Shown in pieces: positions 44,655 through 52,381 of a stretch of 64,000 nucleotides of DNA; position 1 is the stretch's first letter, and every line of letters starts with the position of its first letter. A model generated the notes under the pieces. That model was not told the origin of the DNA. It saw only the letters and a list, made by a program, of their open reading frames with translations, and did no database searches. The stretch lies in contig JAEVYY010000008.1 in assembly GCA_023392535.1 (NCBI GenBank), forward strand, positions 124,001-188,000, read 5' to 3'. A program made the position numbers and the translations under genes. This DNA is from Bacillota bacterium (GTDB lineage Bacteria; Bacillota; Clostridia; Lachnospirales; Lachnospiraceae).

Positions 44655-44682
44655 ATTATATCATTCTTTATTGCGATGTCAA
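44655..44682 (-). promoter_or_regulatory. Metal-efflux operon promoter
   Basis: TTGACA (44682-44677), 16 bp, TATAAT (44660-44655) with TGA before the -10 (extended) on the minus strand. Confidence 0.75.
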
Positions 44683-44698
44683 TAATTTTTTTATTTTT

Positions 44699-44727
44699 TT
44701 GACAGTTCAAAAAAAATCTGTTATATT
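44699..44727 (+). promoter_or_regulatory. Promoter for the DUF6472 gene
   Basis: TTGACA (44699-44704), 17 bp, TATATT (44722-44727), diverging from the metal-efflux promoter with only 16 bp between the two -35 boxes. Confidence 0.7.
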
Positions 44728-44764
44728 ACATACTATTTAAATAAGAAGAGGAGTTAATTATATT

Positions 44765-44947
44765 ATGGCACATATATCTAGTTGTGATATTTGTAGTAAT
44801 TATTGTTATGATTCCACATATGACTATTACGTATGTGAAGTTAATCTTGATGAGGACGAAATGCAACGGTTCTTAAGTAATTCTGTATCTGATTGTCCCT
44901 ATTTTCAACTCGATAATGAATATGCAGTTGTGCGTAAACAAATGTAA
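44765..44947 (+). CDS. DUF6472 family cysteine-rich small protein
   Basis: A 60-residue protein, MAHISSCDICSNYCYDSTYD and so on, matching from memory the DUF6472 family (PF20076) of Clostridia. Cysteines at CDICSNYC (7, 10, 14), YVC and DCPYF suggest a zinc or Fe-S site; the conserved VNLDEDEMQRFL and DCPYFQ are family marks. Function unknown. It diverges from a metal-efflux operon, which may or may not matter, since the ArsR operator does not cover its promoter. The leader RNA and B6 genes follow. Confidence 0.78.
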   Translation: MAHISSCDICSNYCYDSTYDYYVCEVNLDEDEMQRFLSNSVSDCPYFQLDNEYAVVRKQM

Positions 44948-45020
44948 CTATGATTACTCCTTACTTTTTGGTATGTTTAAATTTTTTTAAACTGGCTATT
45001 TCTATAATACCACTTTTGAA

Positions 45021-45026
45021 TATAAT
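45021..45026 (+). promoter_or_regulatory. Candidate -10 for the structured leader RNA
   Basis: TATAAT at 45021-45026 would start transcription at about 45033, exactly at the first base pairs of the structured RNA. The -35 is poor; another TATAAT lies at 45003-45008. Confidence 0.35.
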
Positions 45027-45032
45027 AATATG

Positions 45033-45187
45033 TAATGATACCAGGGGAGAAAGGTCATACGTTTCATGCTTGCATGAAAAAGCATGACTTTGGGACCCGC
45101 AAAACATGAAAAAGTAGCCTAATAGGGCGGATTTTGAATGTTTTAGGATTGTGAGAGCACAAAGTGCGTAACAATCCGTAGTATCAT
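45033..45187 (+). ncRNA. Candidate structured leader RNA upstream of the B6 transporter/kinase genes
   Basis: By hand I can fold about 153 nt into a multibranched structure. P1 closes it: ATGATAC (45035-45041) with GTATCAT (45181-45187). P2: AAAG(G)TCAT (45050-45058) with ATGACTTT (45084-45091), capped by TTTCATG-CTTG-CATGAAA. P3: AAAACAT-G-AAAA (45101-45112) with TTTT-GA-ATGTTTT (45132-45144), capped by GCCT-AATA-GGGC (45117-45128). P4: GGATTGT (45146-45152) with ACAATCC (45171-45177), capped by GCAC-AAA-GTGC. Unpaired CAGGGG (45043-45047) and GGGACCCGC (45092-45100) could pair with each other. It resembles no riboswitch class I know. No terminator follows; the ECF gene starts 54 nt later. 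Confidence 0.5.
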
Positions 45188-45241
45188 GAAACAAATACCA
45201 TGGTACACGACATCAGAAACACAAGAAATGGGGAAAATGAG

Positions 45242-45838
45242 ATGAGAAATGAAAAGGTATTGAAAATTGTAACGACTGGTTTGTTGGCTGCTTTATCGTA
45301 TGTTGTTTTTACTTTCCTGCAGATCAAAATTCCTTTACCAGGAGGTGATGCAACTTCTATTCACCTTGGTAATACCGTCTGTGTCCTGGGGGCCTTACTT
45401 TTAGGCGAAATATATGGAGGACTTGGTGGCGCAATCGGTATGACAATCGGAGATCTACTGGATCCTGTTTATATGATTTATGCACCAAAAACTTTTGTTT
45501 TAAAATTTTGCATCGGTCTAATCACAGGGATTATAGCACATAGAGTTGGTCGAATTACGATCTCCAATGATTCCAGACATATATTAAAGTGGACTACGAT
45601 TGCAGCCGTCAGTGGTTTACTTTTCAATGTTATCTTTGATCCTCTGGTCGGATATTTCTACAAACTTATAATTCTTTCAAAACCACTGGCGGAATTATCA
45701 CTTGTTTGGAACATTGCCTCCACTTCTATTAATGCCATAATATCTGCAATTGTATCCGTCATAATTTATATTCCTTTAAGTAAGGGATTGAAAAAAGCTG
45801 GATTATTTTTTACAATAGAAAAAAAGAGAGAAAGTTAG
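45242..45838 (+). CDS. ECF transporter S component (possible vitamin B6 transporter)
   Basis: A 198-residue integral membrane protein with five to six hydrophobic segments, of the ECF S-component type: TGLLAALSYVVFTFLQIKIP, then HLGNTVCVLGALLLG and GGLGGAIGMTIGDLLDP. S components bind one substrate and use a shared energising module, whose genes are not here. The pyridoxine kinase gene 10 nt downstream suggests a vitamin B6 form as substrate (PdxU-like), an inference from linkage. The start at 45242 has GGGGAA 8 nt upstream; an earlier ATG at 45200 has none. A structured leader precedes it. Confidence 0.8.
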   Translation: MRNEKVLKIVTTGLLAALSYVVFTFLQIKIPLPGGDATSIHLGNTVCVLGALLLGEIYGGLGGAIGMTIGDLLDPVYMIYAPKTFVLKFCIGLITGIIAHRVGRITISNDSRHILKWTTIAAVSGLLFNVIFDPLVGYFYKLIILSKPLAELSLVWNIASTSINAIISAIVSVIIYIPLSKGLKKAGLFFTIEKKRES

Positions 45839-45848
45839 GCTGTTGATT

Positions 45849-46688
45849 ATGACTTCTATTATTCCAAAAATAGCTATTATTAATGATATGGCAGGTTACG
45901 GGCGATGCTCCATGGCAGTCGCCCTGCCTGTCATTTCTGCATGCAAGGTGCAAGCTTGTCCTGTCCCAACCTCAATTTTTTCGAATCATACTGGATTTCC
46001 TACACATTATATGAAAGATATGACAGAATTTATGAATCCCTATTTAGAAGGCTGGAATCAACTACATTTAAAATTTGATGGCATCCTGTGTGGATTCTTA
46101 AGCACCGTTTCTCAGATGGATTATATCAATACTTATTTAGATACGCAGTCAGGTGACGCCGTCTCTCCTATTATCATTATTGACCCTGTTATGGGAGACC
46201 ACGGAAAACCTTACAAAACAATTACTCCTGATTTTTGCTTGCATATGAAGCAATTTATACAGAAGGCATCTATTCTAACTCCTAACATAACAGAAGCGTG
46301 TCTGTTAACAGACACGCCTTATAAAGAAAGTACATGGACAGAAAGAGATTTACTCCTATTAGCTGAAAAATTGCATTACTTAGGTCCGCAAAAGATTGTT
46401 ATTACTGGCATTAAAAATAATACGTATTTTCATAACTTTATATACGAAGATAATTTTACACAGTCTATTTATGCCACACCAATTGCAGGCGCTTCCAGGC
46501 CTGGAACGGGCGATATTTTTGCAAGTATTCTATCCGCTTTAGCGGTTCGGGGATTTCACTTTACAACTGCCGTCCAAATTGCGGCTGAGTTTGTTGCTAC
46601 CGCTATTAAAGCTTCCAGTGAGGCAAATATTCCAATTGCAGAGGGTGTTATTTTTGAAATGTTTCTGGATCGCTTGACAAAATTATAG
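45849..46688 (+). CDS. pdxK: Pyridoxine/pyridoxamine kinase
   Basis: A 279-residue ribokinase-fold enzyme that phosphorylates pyridoxal, pyridoxine or pyridoxamine. Family marks: INDMAGYGRCSMAVALPVIS (residues about 12-31), CPVPTSIFSNHTGFP, IIIDPVMGDHGKPY, and the ATP/anion-hole segment SRPGTGDIFASILS with the catalytic Asp of GTGD near 223. The start at 45849 is an ATG; a TTG 6 nt earlier sits too near the weak SD. It converges on the SulP gene with only 6 bp between the ends and no clear terminator. Confidence 0.9.
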   Translation: MTSIIPKIAIINDMAGYGRCSMAVALPVISACKVQACPVPTSIFSNHTGFPTHYMKDMTEFMNPYLEGWNQLHLKFDGILCGFLSTVSQMDYINTYLDTQSGDAVSPIIIIDPVMGDHGKPYKTITPDFCLHMKQFIQKASILTPNITEACLLTDTPYKESTWTERDLLLLAEKLHYLGPQKIVITGIKNNTYFHNFIYEDNFTQSIYATPIAGASRPGTGDIFASILSALAVRGFHFTTAVQIAAEFVATAIKASSEANIPIAEGVIFEMFLDRLTKL

Positions 46689-46694
46689 TATCCA

Positions 46695-48356
46695 CTATCT
46701 CAATTGTTCTGCACGTAAAAGTGCATCATCTGTATGAGGAAGGAAATTCTCCGCCCCAACCATCAGAACAAACCCCGCCTTTTTCATCACCGACATGGGT
46801 TGCTTTAAAACGTGAGAAAATAGCAATGTAATTCCCTGTTTTTTACAGGTTCTATGTATTTTTTCCAGAGAACGTAGTGCCGTTACATCCATAGAAGGAA
46901 CACTCCTCATTCTGATAATCACAACATTCTTCTTGTGTTTTCCTTCCGTTGTGATATCCATAAATTTATCGGCTGCTGCAAAGAACATAGGACCATTTAT
47001 TTCGTAAACAATTGCATTTTTAGGAACTTTTTTATAATTTATATGTTCTAAATCGTTTCGCTCATCTTCATCCGTCAGGTCTTCCATGTATTTCCAACCA
47101 CTTACCTGTGTTACTTCTGCCATGCGCTTCATAAACAAAAGCGCAGATAAAACTATTCCGACTTCAATCGCAAGCACAAGATCAAATATAATGGTAAGTA
47201 GAAAGGTAGTAACCAAAACAATAATATCACTTTTGGGAGAACTTTTTAATAATACAATGAATTCTCTCCATTCACTCATATGATAAGCTACCATAATCAG
47301 AACTGCTGCCAGCACCGGTAATGGTATCAGTGCTGCAAACGGCATAAATATCAGTAGAATCAATAACAAAGTTATGGAATGAACCATTCCTGCAATGGGA
47401 GTACGGGCACCGTTTTTTACATTCGCTGCTGTCCTTGCGATTGCTCCTGTTGCAGGAATTCCACCAAAAAGTCCGGTAAGGACATTGCCGACTCCCTGCG
47501 CAATTAATTCCATATTCGAGCGATGTCTGCTGCCAATCATTCCATCCGACACGACACAGGATAATAAAGACTCTATTCCGGCAAGAATCGCTATGATAAA
47601 AGCAGGCTGCATTAATTTCGAAATCGTGCCGAAATCTACGTATGGAATATGAAATGCAGGAAAACTGGCAGAAAGTTCTCCATAGACACTTCCGATTGTA
47701 TTCACATTAAGGTGTAATATTTTAACTAGTAATGTAGAAACAATAATTGCAACGAGAGATCCTGGTACTTTATCGGTAAACTTAGGCCACAATATAAGAA
47801 TCGCAATTGATAATACTCCAATTCCTAATGCGGATACATTAACTTTCGTTATGTTCTGTGAATAAGCTATTATTTTCTCTATAAATTCTGATGGAACAGC
47901 ACCCATATCAAGTCCTAAGAAATCTTTTATCTGGCCAGCAAATATGCCTACCGCTATTCCGGCTGTAAATCCCGTTGTTATCGTATATGGAATAAATTTA
48001 ATCAAACTGCCAAATCTTAGTAATCCCATTATGATCAGTATGATTCCTGCTATTATAGTTGCAATTACAAGTCCATCAAATCCATATTTTTGAATGATTC
48101 CATATAATATAACAACAAATGCTGCCGTTGGTCCTCCGATTTGAACCCTGCTTCCTCCCAAAAAGGAAACAAAAAATCCCGCGATAATTGCCGTATACAG
48201 CCCTCTTTCCGGATTTACTCCCGATGCAATAGCAAGTGCAATGGAAAGAGGTAATGCAATAAATGCAACTATGATACCAGCGATTACATCCTTTAAAAAT
48301 TGTTCTTTTGTATAATTTTTCATAACCGAAAAGAGCTTCGGCTTTATCTTTTCCAT
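46695..48356 (-). CDS. SulP-family anion transporter with STAS domain
   Basis: A 553-residue membrane transporter. The SulP core (about 15-410) begins DVIAGIIVAFIALPLSIALA, with ASGVNPERGLYTAIIAG and the QIGGPTAAFVVI signature, plus AQGVGNVLTGLFGGIPATGAI in the second half. The C-terminal STAS domain (about 430-550) has VVIIRMRSVPSMDVTALR. Members move sulfate, bicarbonate or other anions; the substrate is not readable here. It starts 21 nt after the patatin gene and is probably in the same transcript. Confidence 0.93.
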   Translation of the reverse strand: MEKIKPKLFSVMKNYTKEQFLKDVIAGIIVAFIALPLSIALAIASGVNPERGLYTAIIAGFFVSFLGGSRVQIGGPTAAFVVILYGIIQKYGFDGLVIATIIAGIILIIMGLLRFGSLIKFIPYTITTGFTAGIAVGIFAGQIKDFLGLDMGAVPSEFIEKIIAYSQNITKVNVSALGIGVLSIAILILWPKFTDKVPGSLVAIIVSTLLVKILHLNVNTIGSVYGELSASFPAFHIPYVDFGTISKLMQPAFIIAILAGIESLLSCVVSDGMIGSRHRSNMELIAQGVGNVLTGLFGGIPATGAIARTAANVKNGARTPIAGMVHSITLLLILLIFMPFAALIPLPVLAAVLIMVAYHMSEWREFIVLLKSSPKSDIIVLVTTFLLTIIFDLVLAIEVGIVLSALLFMKRMAEVTQVSGWKYMEDLTDEDERNDLEHINYKKVPKNAIVYEINGPMFFAAADKFMDITTEGKHKKNVVIIRMRSVPSMDVTALRSLEKIHRTCKKQGITLLFSHVLKQPMSVMKKAGFVLMVGAENFLPHTDDALLRAEQLR

Positions 48357-48377
48357 ATTTTCCTCCGATAATACTGA

Positions 48378-49241
48378 TCATTTATTTAAGTATTTTTGTA
48401 AATTATTCATTTGTTTCTTCATGCTATCATACCCATGCTGATAAAATGCTGTTAGTTTTTCGGTATGATTCTCTACTCTGGATATGACTCTTACTTCAGG
48501 TCGAATCACAAAAATTTTACCTTGTGCCTCAAGTTTTTCCACAAAGTCCAATTGTTTATTATACATATTTGCTCTGTTAAGAATTGTTTTCATCAGTTCT
48601 GGATATTCTTTGTAATAATGTTTATAAACAATCCTTGTTTTTGCAGATGTTTTTTTACGGTATTTCACATTTCGTGTTAATATTACCACATTTTTCTCAT
48701 TGCCCATCTCGATACTTCGTTTCAATGGAATCGAATCAGACAACCCCCCATCCAAATAAGGAACACCATTTATTTTCACCATCGGGCTTACTAAGGGCAT
48801 ACTGCTTGATGCTCTGCAAATATTCATTAAGGTTGCCCTTTCCTGATTACTCTTCATATATTCAGCTTTTCCCGTGAGGCAATTTGTTGTTACAATTTCG
48901 CACGTAATAGGTGATGCGAAAAAGCTGTTAAAGTCGAATGGGTATATCTCTTCTGGAAAATTTATAAATACTTTATCCATATCATATAATTGTTTTCCTT
49001 TAAGAATATTCCTTGCTGATAAATATCGATTTTCTTTATCCTCTGGTATAAAACAATCCTTCGTTCTTCCCGGTTGTCTGGATACATAATCTACGGCATT
49101 ACAACTTCCCGCTGATACTCCTATTACGTAATGAAATAGCATGTCCTGCTCCATCAGGTAATCGAGAACGCCCGCGGTAAATACACCTCTGACAGCTCCT
49201 CCTTCCAGTACAAGTCCTGCTCTAATCATTTCAGCACTCAT
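48378..49241 (-). CDS. Patatin-like phospholipase (YjjU/RssA-type)
   Basis: A 287-residue patatin-family serine acyl hydrolase. The oxyanion segment is LEGGAVRGVFTAG (about 13-25), the nucleophile Ser is in GVSAGSCNA (about 41-49) and the catalytic Asp in YLDGGLSDSIPL (about 170-181), so the Ser-Asp dyad is intact. No signal peptide, hence cytoplasmic. The natural lipid substrate is unknown. It lies between the aldose epimerase gene (38 nt upstream) and the SulP gene. Confidence 0.9.
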   Translation of the reverse strand: MSAEMIRAGLVLEGGAVRGVFTAGVLDYLMEQDMLFHYVIGVSAGSCNAVDYVSRQPGRTKDCFIPEDKENRYLSARNILKGKQLYDMDKVFINFPEEIYPFDFNSFFASPITCEIVTTNCLTGKAEYMKSNQERATLMNICRASSSMPLVSPMVKINGVPYLDGGLSDSIPLKRSIEMGNEKNVVILTRNVKYRKKTSAKTRIVYKHYYKEYPELMKTILNRANMYNKQLDFVEKLEAQGKIFVIRPEVRVISRVENHTEKLTAFYQHGYDSMKKQMNNLQKYLNK

Positions 49242-49279
49242 ATTATCACATCATCCCCTTTTATTTTTGTCTGGTTTCT

Positions 49280-50155
49280 CTATATCTCTATCGTATAGCC
49301 TGCCTCAAAGACTTCTCCTACTTCTAATAAATTCCCATACTCACGCTCCTGAAGCTGGCCCTTAAAAGATTCCTTGTCACATCTCCCATACCATGGTTCC
49401 ACACAGATAAAAGGTGCCTTTTTCTTAGGCGGTGACCAGATTCCAAATAAAGGTGCATCAAAGGAAACCGTTATATACGGATTTTGCTCATGATCCAGTA
49501 ATGCTACTTTATGAGCCTGATGATGCTCAATTACCAAGGCATCCTCACAAAAAAGCTGTTCCGATATTGGCAAGCAGCCATTCTCTAATAGATAGGTTTT
49601 CTTCTGTGTAGTTAGTAAGCCTTCCTCTCCAATCTTAGTTATTACCACTTTATTATCAACATCCAATTTAATGCTATAATCGGATTGCTTTGTTCCCTTA
49701 TATATCGGACACATAAATGCGGGATGAGCACCAATGGAAAAATACATCTTTTTCTCACTGGTGTTAATAACTTTCCATTTAATCACCACTTGTCTTCCTT
49801 TCAAAATATAAGTGATTTTAAGAATAAAATGAAAAGGATATTGCTGTCTTGTTTCTTCATCAGAATTAAGGACAAAAGATATTTTGTTCTCTGACTTCTC
49901 ATCCAGTTCAAATTCCATATCTCTTGCAAATCCATGTTGCGACAGCTGATACGTAGTACCCTCGTAAGTATATTCATTGTTCTTTAGACTGCCTACAATA
50001 GGAAATAGTACCGGCGAGGTACGCTTCCAGAATTTGGGGTCTGCATTCCACATATATTCCAATTTGCTGTAACAGTCCTGCATAGATCTTAATTCTGCGC
50101 CTAAACTATTGACTTTAATACTAATTTCACCATTGTCTAATCTGTATTCAGTCAT
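49280..50155 (-). CDS. Aldose 1-epimerase family protein (LacX-like)
   Basis: A 291-residue galactose-mutarotase-fold protein. Motifs: NADPKFWKRTSPVLFPIVG (about 35-53), LSQHGFARDMEFEL with the catalytic-type His, YFSIGAHPAFMCPI with the second His, and a Glu in FICVEPWYGRCD. These fit the LacX/YeaD subgroup, which acts on sugars or sugar phosphates that are not yet well defined. GAGGAG is 6 nt before the ATG; its start overlaps the VanZ-like gene by 4 nt. Confidence 0.9.
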   Translation of the reverse strand: MTEYRLDNGEISIKVNSLGAELRSMQDCYSKLEYMWNADPKFWKRTSPVLFPIVGSLKNNEYTYEGTTYQLSQHGFARDMEFELDEKSENKISFVLNSDEETRQQYPFHFILKITYILKGRQVVIKWKVINTSEKKMYFSIGAHPAFMCPIYKGTKQSDYSIKLDVDNKVVITKIGEEGLLTTQKKTYLLENGCLPISEQLFCEDALVIEHHQAHKVALLDHEQNPYITVSFDAPLFGIWSPPKKKAPFICVEPWYGRCDKESFKGQLQEREYGNLLEVGEVFEAGYTIEI

Positions 50156-50655
50156 TTTCTACTCCTCATATGTCTACTTTTTTTTAAGATATAATGAATC
50201 AGATGGTATAATGAAAATCCTATCACGACTCCAAGTAGGTTTAAAATGATATCATCTACATCAAATTCTCCAAATCTTGTTACCAATTGAAATAATTCAA
50301 TATCGATTATGAAACACCCGGAAAAAAGAAGTGTCCAAAATAACTGGTTCATTTTCACAAATGCTTTTGGTAAAAAAAATCCAAATGGAATAAAGATAAG
50401 AATATTACCAAATAAATTTTCAAAACTGTTCAGACTTTCATAATACCGGATATACATTTTAATTGTTTTGAAAGGAACAAAATTAGCGGAATGAACACCA
50501 CTCCGAATGGACTCACTCCCCCAATTTTCCATAATAACGCGTAAAATCGATAACGGGTATTTAAATATAATCAGCTTAACGATAACAAGAATATATACTA
50601 ATATCAATATTCTCCATCGATTTCTTACCTTTTCCTGGTCATTCATTTTGTTCAA
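50152..50655 (-). CDS. VanZ-like membrane protein
   Basis: A 167-residue protein with about four hydrophobic helices of the VanZ-like family (PF04892): WRILILVYILVIVKLIIF, FGNILIFIPFGFFLPKAF, ELFQLVTRFGEFDVDDIILN and LLGVVIGFSLYHLI. The conserved ELxQ and DxDDIxxN are present. VanZ lowers teicoplanin binding in enterococci, but most chromosomal homologues have no known role. The start is TTG at 50655 with GGAG 7 nt upstream; an ATG at 50646 is too far from the SD. It overlaps both neighbours by 4 nt. Confidence 0.88.
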   Translation of the reverse strand: MNKMNDQEKVRNRWRILILVYILVIVKLIIFKYPLSILRVIMENWGSESIRSGVHSANFVPFKTIKMYIRYYESLNSFENLFGNILIFIPFGFFLPKAFVKMNQLFWTLLFSGCFIIDIELFQLVTRFGEFDVDDIILNLLGVVIGFSLYHLIHYILKKSRHMRSRK

Positions 50656-51389
50656 TATCTTACTCCGATCAGTGTAAGCCCTTTTGCCGGTAACAATATT
50701 CCCGCCCTTTCGCGAAGACCCGATTCTAAAATTACCGGAATATCGCTGACACCTCTCTCTCCCATTCCTATTTCTAATAATGTACCTGTCATAATACGAA
50801 TCATATGATATAGGAAGCCATTTCCCTGATATTGGAATTGGATCTCATCTCCCACCTTTTCTATACGTATCGATTCTATCGTTCTGACAGTCGATTTCTT
50901 GCTTTTCTTAGTAGATGTAAATGCCTTAAAGTCATGTGTTCCTATTAAAAATTCAGCTGCTTTTCTCATCGCATGTATATCAATTAAATGCTCTACTTGG
51001 TATACATACCTTCTGTCAAATATATGAGGCACACTGCTATTTAAGACACGATACAGATATGTCTTATTCTTTGCATGTAATCTGCTGTGAAACCGATCAG
51101 GTACTTCTTCAATTGCAATTACTGCTACATCCTCAGGTAAATACTGATTCAAATAATCCATAATTTCCTGCGGTGTTCTGCCCTTCTCAATATGAAAATT
51201 AACAACTTGACCATATGCATGTACCCCGGAATCGGTTCTTCCGGACGCCTGTACGGTAACTATATTACCACTCATTTTCGTTAAGATTGCTTCAAATTTT
51301 CCCTGCAATGTATTCCCTGTGGTTCCTTGCCGTTGCCATCCCTGGTATCTGGTTCCTTCATATTGTACAATTAATTTATAGTTCTGCAA
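50652..51389 (-). CDS. truA: tRNA pseudouridine(38-40) synthase
   Basis: Makes pseudouridine at positions 38-40 of tRNA anticodon arms. 245 residues. YEGTRYQGWQRQ (about 9-20) opens the fold and the catalytic Asp is in ASGRTDSGVHAYGQV (near 55); LYRVLNSSVPHIFD and FLYHMIRIMTGTL are conserved. I chose the TTG at 51389, with GGGAGG 9 nt upstream; the longer in-frame start would overlap the dehydrogenase gene. Its stop overlaps the VanZ-like gene start. Confidence 0.95.
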   Translation of the reverse strand: MQNYKLIVQYEGTRYQGWQRQGTTGNTLQGKFEAILTKMSGNIVTVQASGRTDSGVHAYGQVVNFHIEKGRTPQEIMDYLNQYLPEDVAVIAIEEVPDRFHSRLHAKNKTYLYRVLNSSVPHIFDRRYVYQVEHLIDIHAMRKAAEFLIGTHDFKAFTSTKKSKKSTVRTIESIRIEKVGDEIQFQYQGNGFLYHMIRIMTGTLLEIGMGERGVSDIPVILESGLRERAGILLPAKGLTLIGVRY

Positions 51390-51391
51390 AC

Positions 51392-52381
51392 TTAAGTTAC
51401 CTCCCAAGGATTCGCTTTTCCATCTACGAATAAACGACATCCTTTCAGTGAATCACCTATCACTGTCTTTCCATAATTGTCTGTATAGAAAGCCATATGA
51501 TGTGAGACTATGACATTCGGATAGCTTTTCAGAAGTGCGAGTTCTCTATTCACTATCACTTCTGATTTCCGATCAAAATAATAAAGCGAAAATTCATCTT
51601 CTACCACATCTAATCCTGCCGCTCCTATCTTTCCCGATTCAATTCCATCTATGAATGCCTTTGAATCAATCAGTCCTCCTCTAGCTGTATTAATCATCAC
51701 GACTCCCGGCTTCATTTGACTGATGGTATTCTCATTAATCATATGATAACTATCGTCGGTCAGAGGTGTATGTAGCGTGATGATATCGGATTCTTTCCAA
51801 ATATCATCTTTTTGAACATAAGTAGCATATTGTTTCACCTCTTCCTTCTCAAAAACATCATACGCCAAAATTCTGCAGCCGAAACCCGATAAATTTTTTA
51901 TGACTGTCATACCGATTCTTCCTGTTCCAATCACCCCCACCGTAAGATCCTTTATCTCTATTCCTTGAATACCCTTTAGTGTATAGTCCTGCACAACATT
52001 TCTCTGCATGATACTTTTCATTTTACGAATGCTCATGAGCATTAACATAAGTGTATAATCTGCCACTCCATTAGGTCCATAAGGTGCGTTCGCTACCTTA
52101 ATACCGAATTCTTTTGCAGCTGCAATATCGATATGATCATATCCAATAGTCCTGGTGGTAATATAACCAACTCCATAAGAATAAAATTTTTCAATCAACT
52201 CTCTTGATAATTCTGATGTAACGATATTAATGCAATGACTCCCCACCGCAATATTAGCGTTCTCTATGGTAGGTGGTTCTGGACAGGTCACTAATTCAAT
52301 ATCCAATTCTTTACTAAATTGGTCAAACCACCTTTTTTCATCAAATTCACGGAAACTATATACCGTTACTCTTGTTTTCAT
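51392..52381 (-). CDS. D-isomer-specific 2-hydroxyacid dehydrogenase (D-lactate dehydrogenase-like)
   Basis: A 329-residue NAD-dependent dehydrogenase. The Rossmann motif is GVIGTGRIGMTV (about 148-159), the substrate Arg is in NTARGGLIDS, the catalytic Glu in DVVEDEFSLYYFD and the His in VSHHMAFYT; these and the YFDR insert fit the LdhA/VanH-type D-lactate dehydrogenases. It probably interconverts pyruvate and D-lactate. The start overlaps the AI-2E transporter stop by 4 nt (ATGA); truA follows after 2 nt. No ligase of VanA type is near, so a glycopeptide-resistance role is not supported. Confidence 0.9.
   Translation of the reverse strand: MKTRVTVYSFREFDEKRWFDQFSKELDIELVTCPEPPTIENANIAVGSHCINIVTSELSRELIEKFYSYGVGYITTRTIGYDHIDIAAAKEFGIKVANAPYGPNGVADYTLMLMLMSIRKMKSIMQRNVVQDYTLKGIQGIEIKDLTVGVIGTGRIGMTVIKNLSGFGCRILAYDVFEKEEVKQYATYVQKDDIWKESDIITLHTPLTDDSYHMINENTISQMKPGVVMINTARGGLIDSKAFIDGIESGKIGAAGLDVVEDEFSLYYFDRKSEVIVNRELALLKSYPNVIVSHHMAFYTDNYGKTVIGDSLKGCRLFVDGKANPWEVT

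Noticed and set aside
44961..45194. Minus-strand open frame opposite the structured leader
   Set aside because: It is antisense to the foldable element, has no SD and looks like an accident of the inverted repeats.
50152..52381. VanHAX-type glycopeptide resistance cluster
   Set aside because: There is no D-Ala:D-Lac ligase or VanX dipeptidase, and the operon is otherwise housekeeping.
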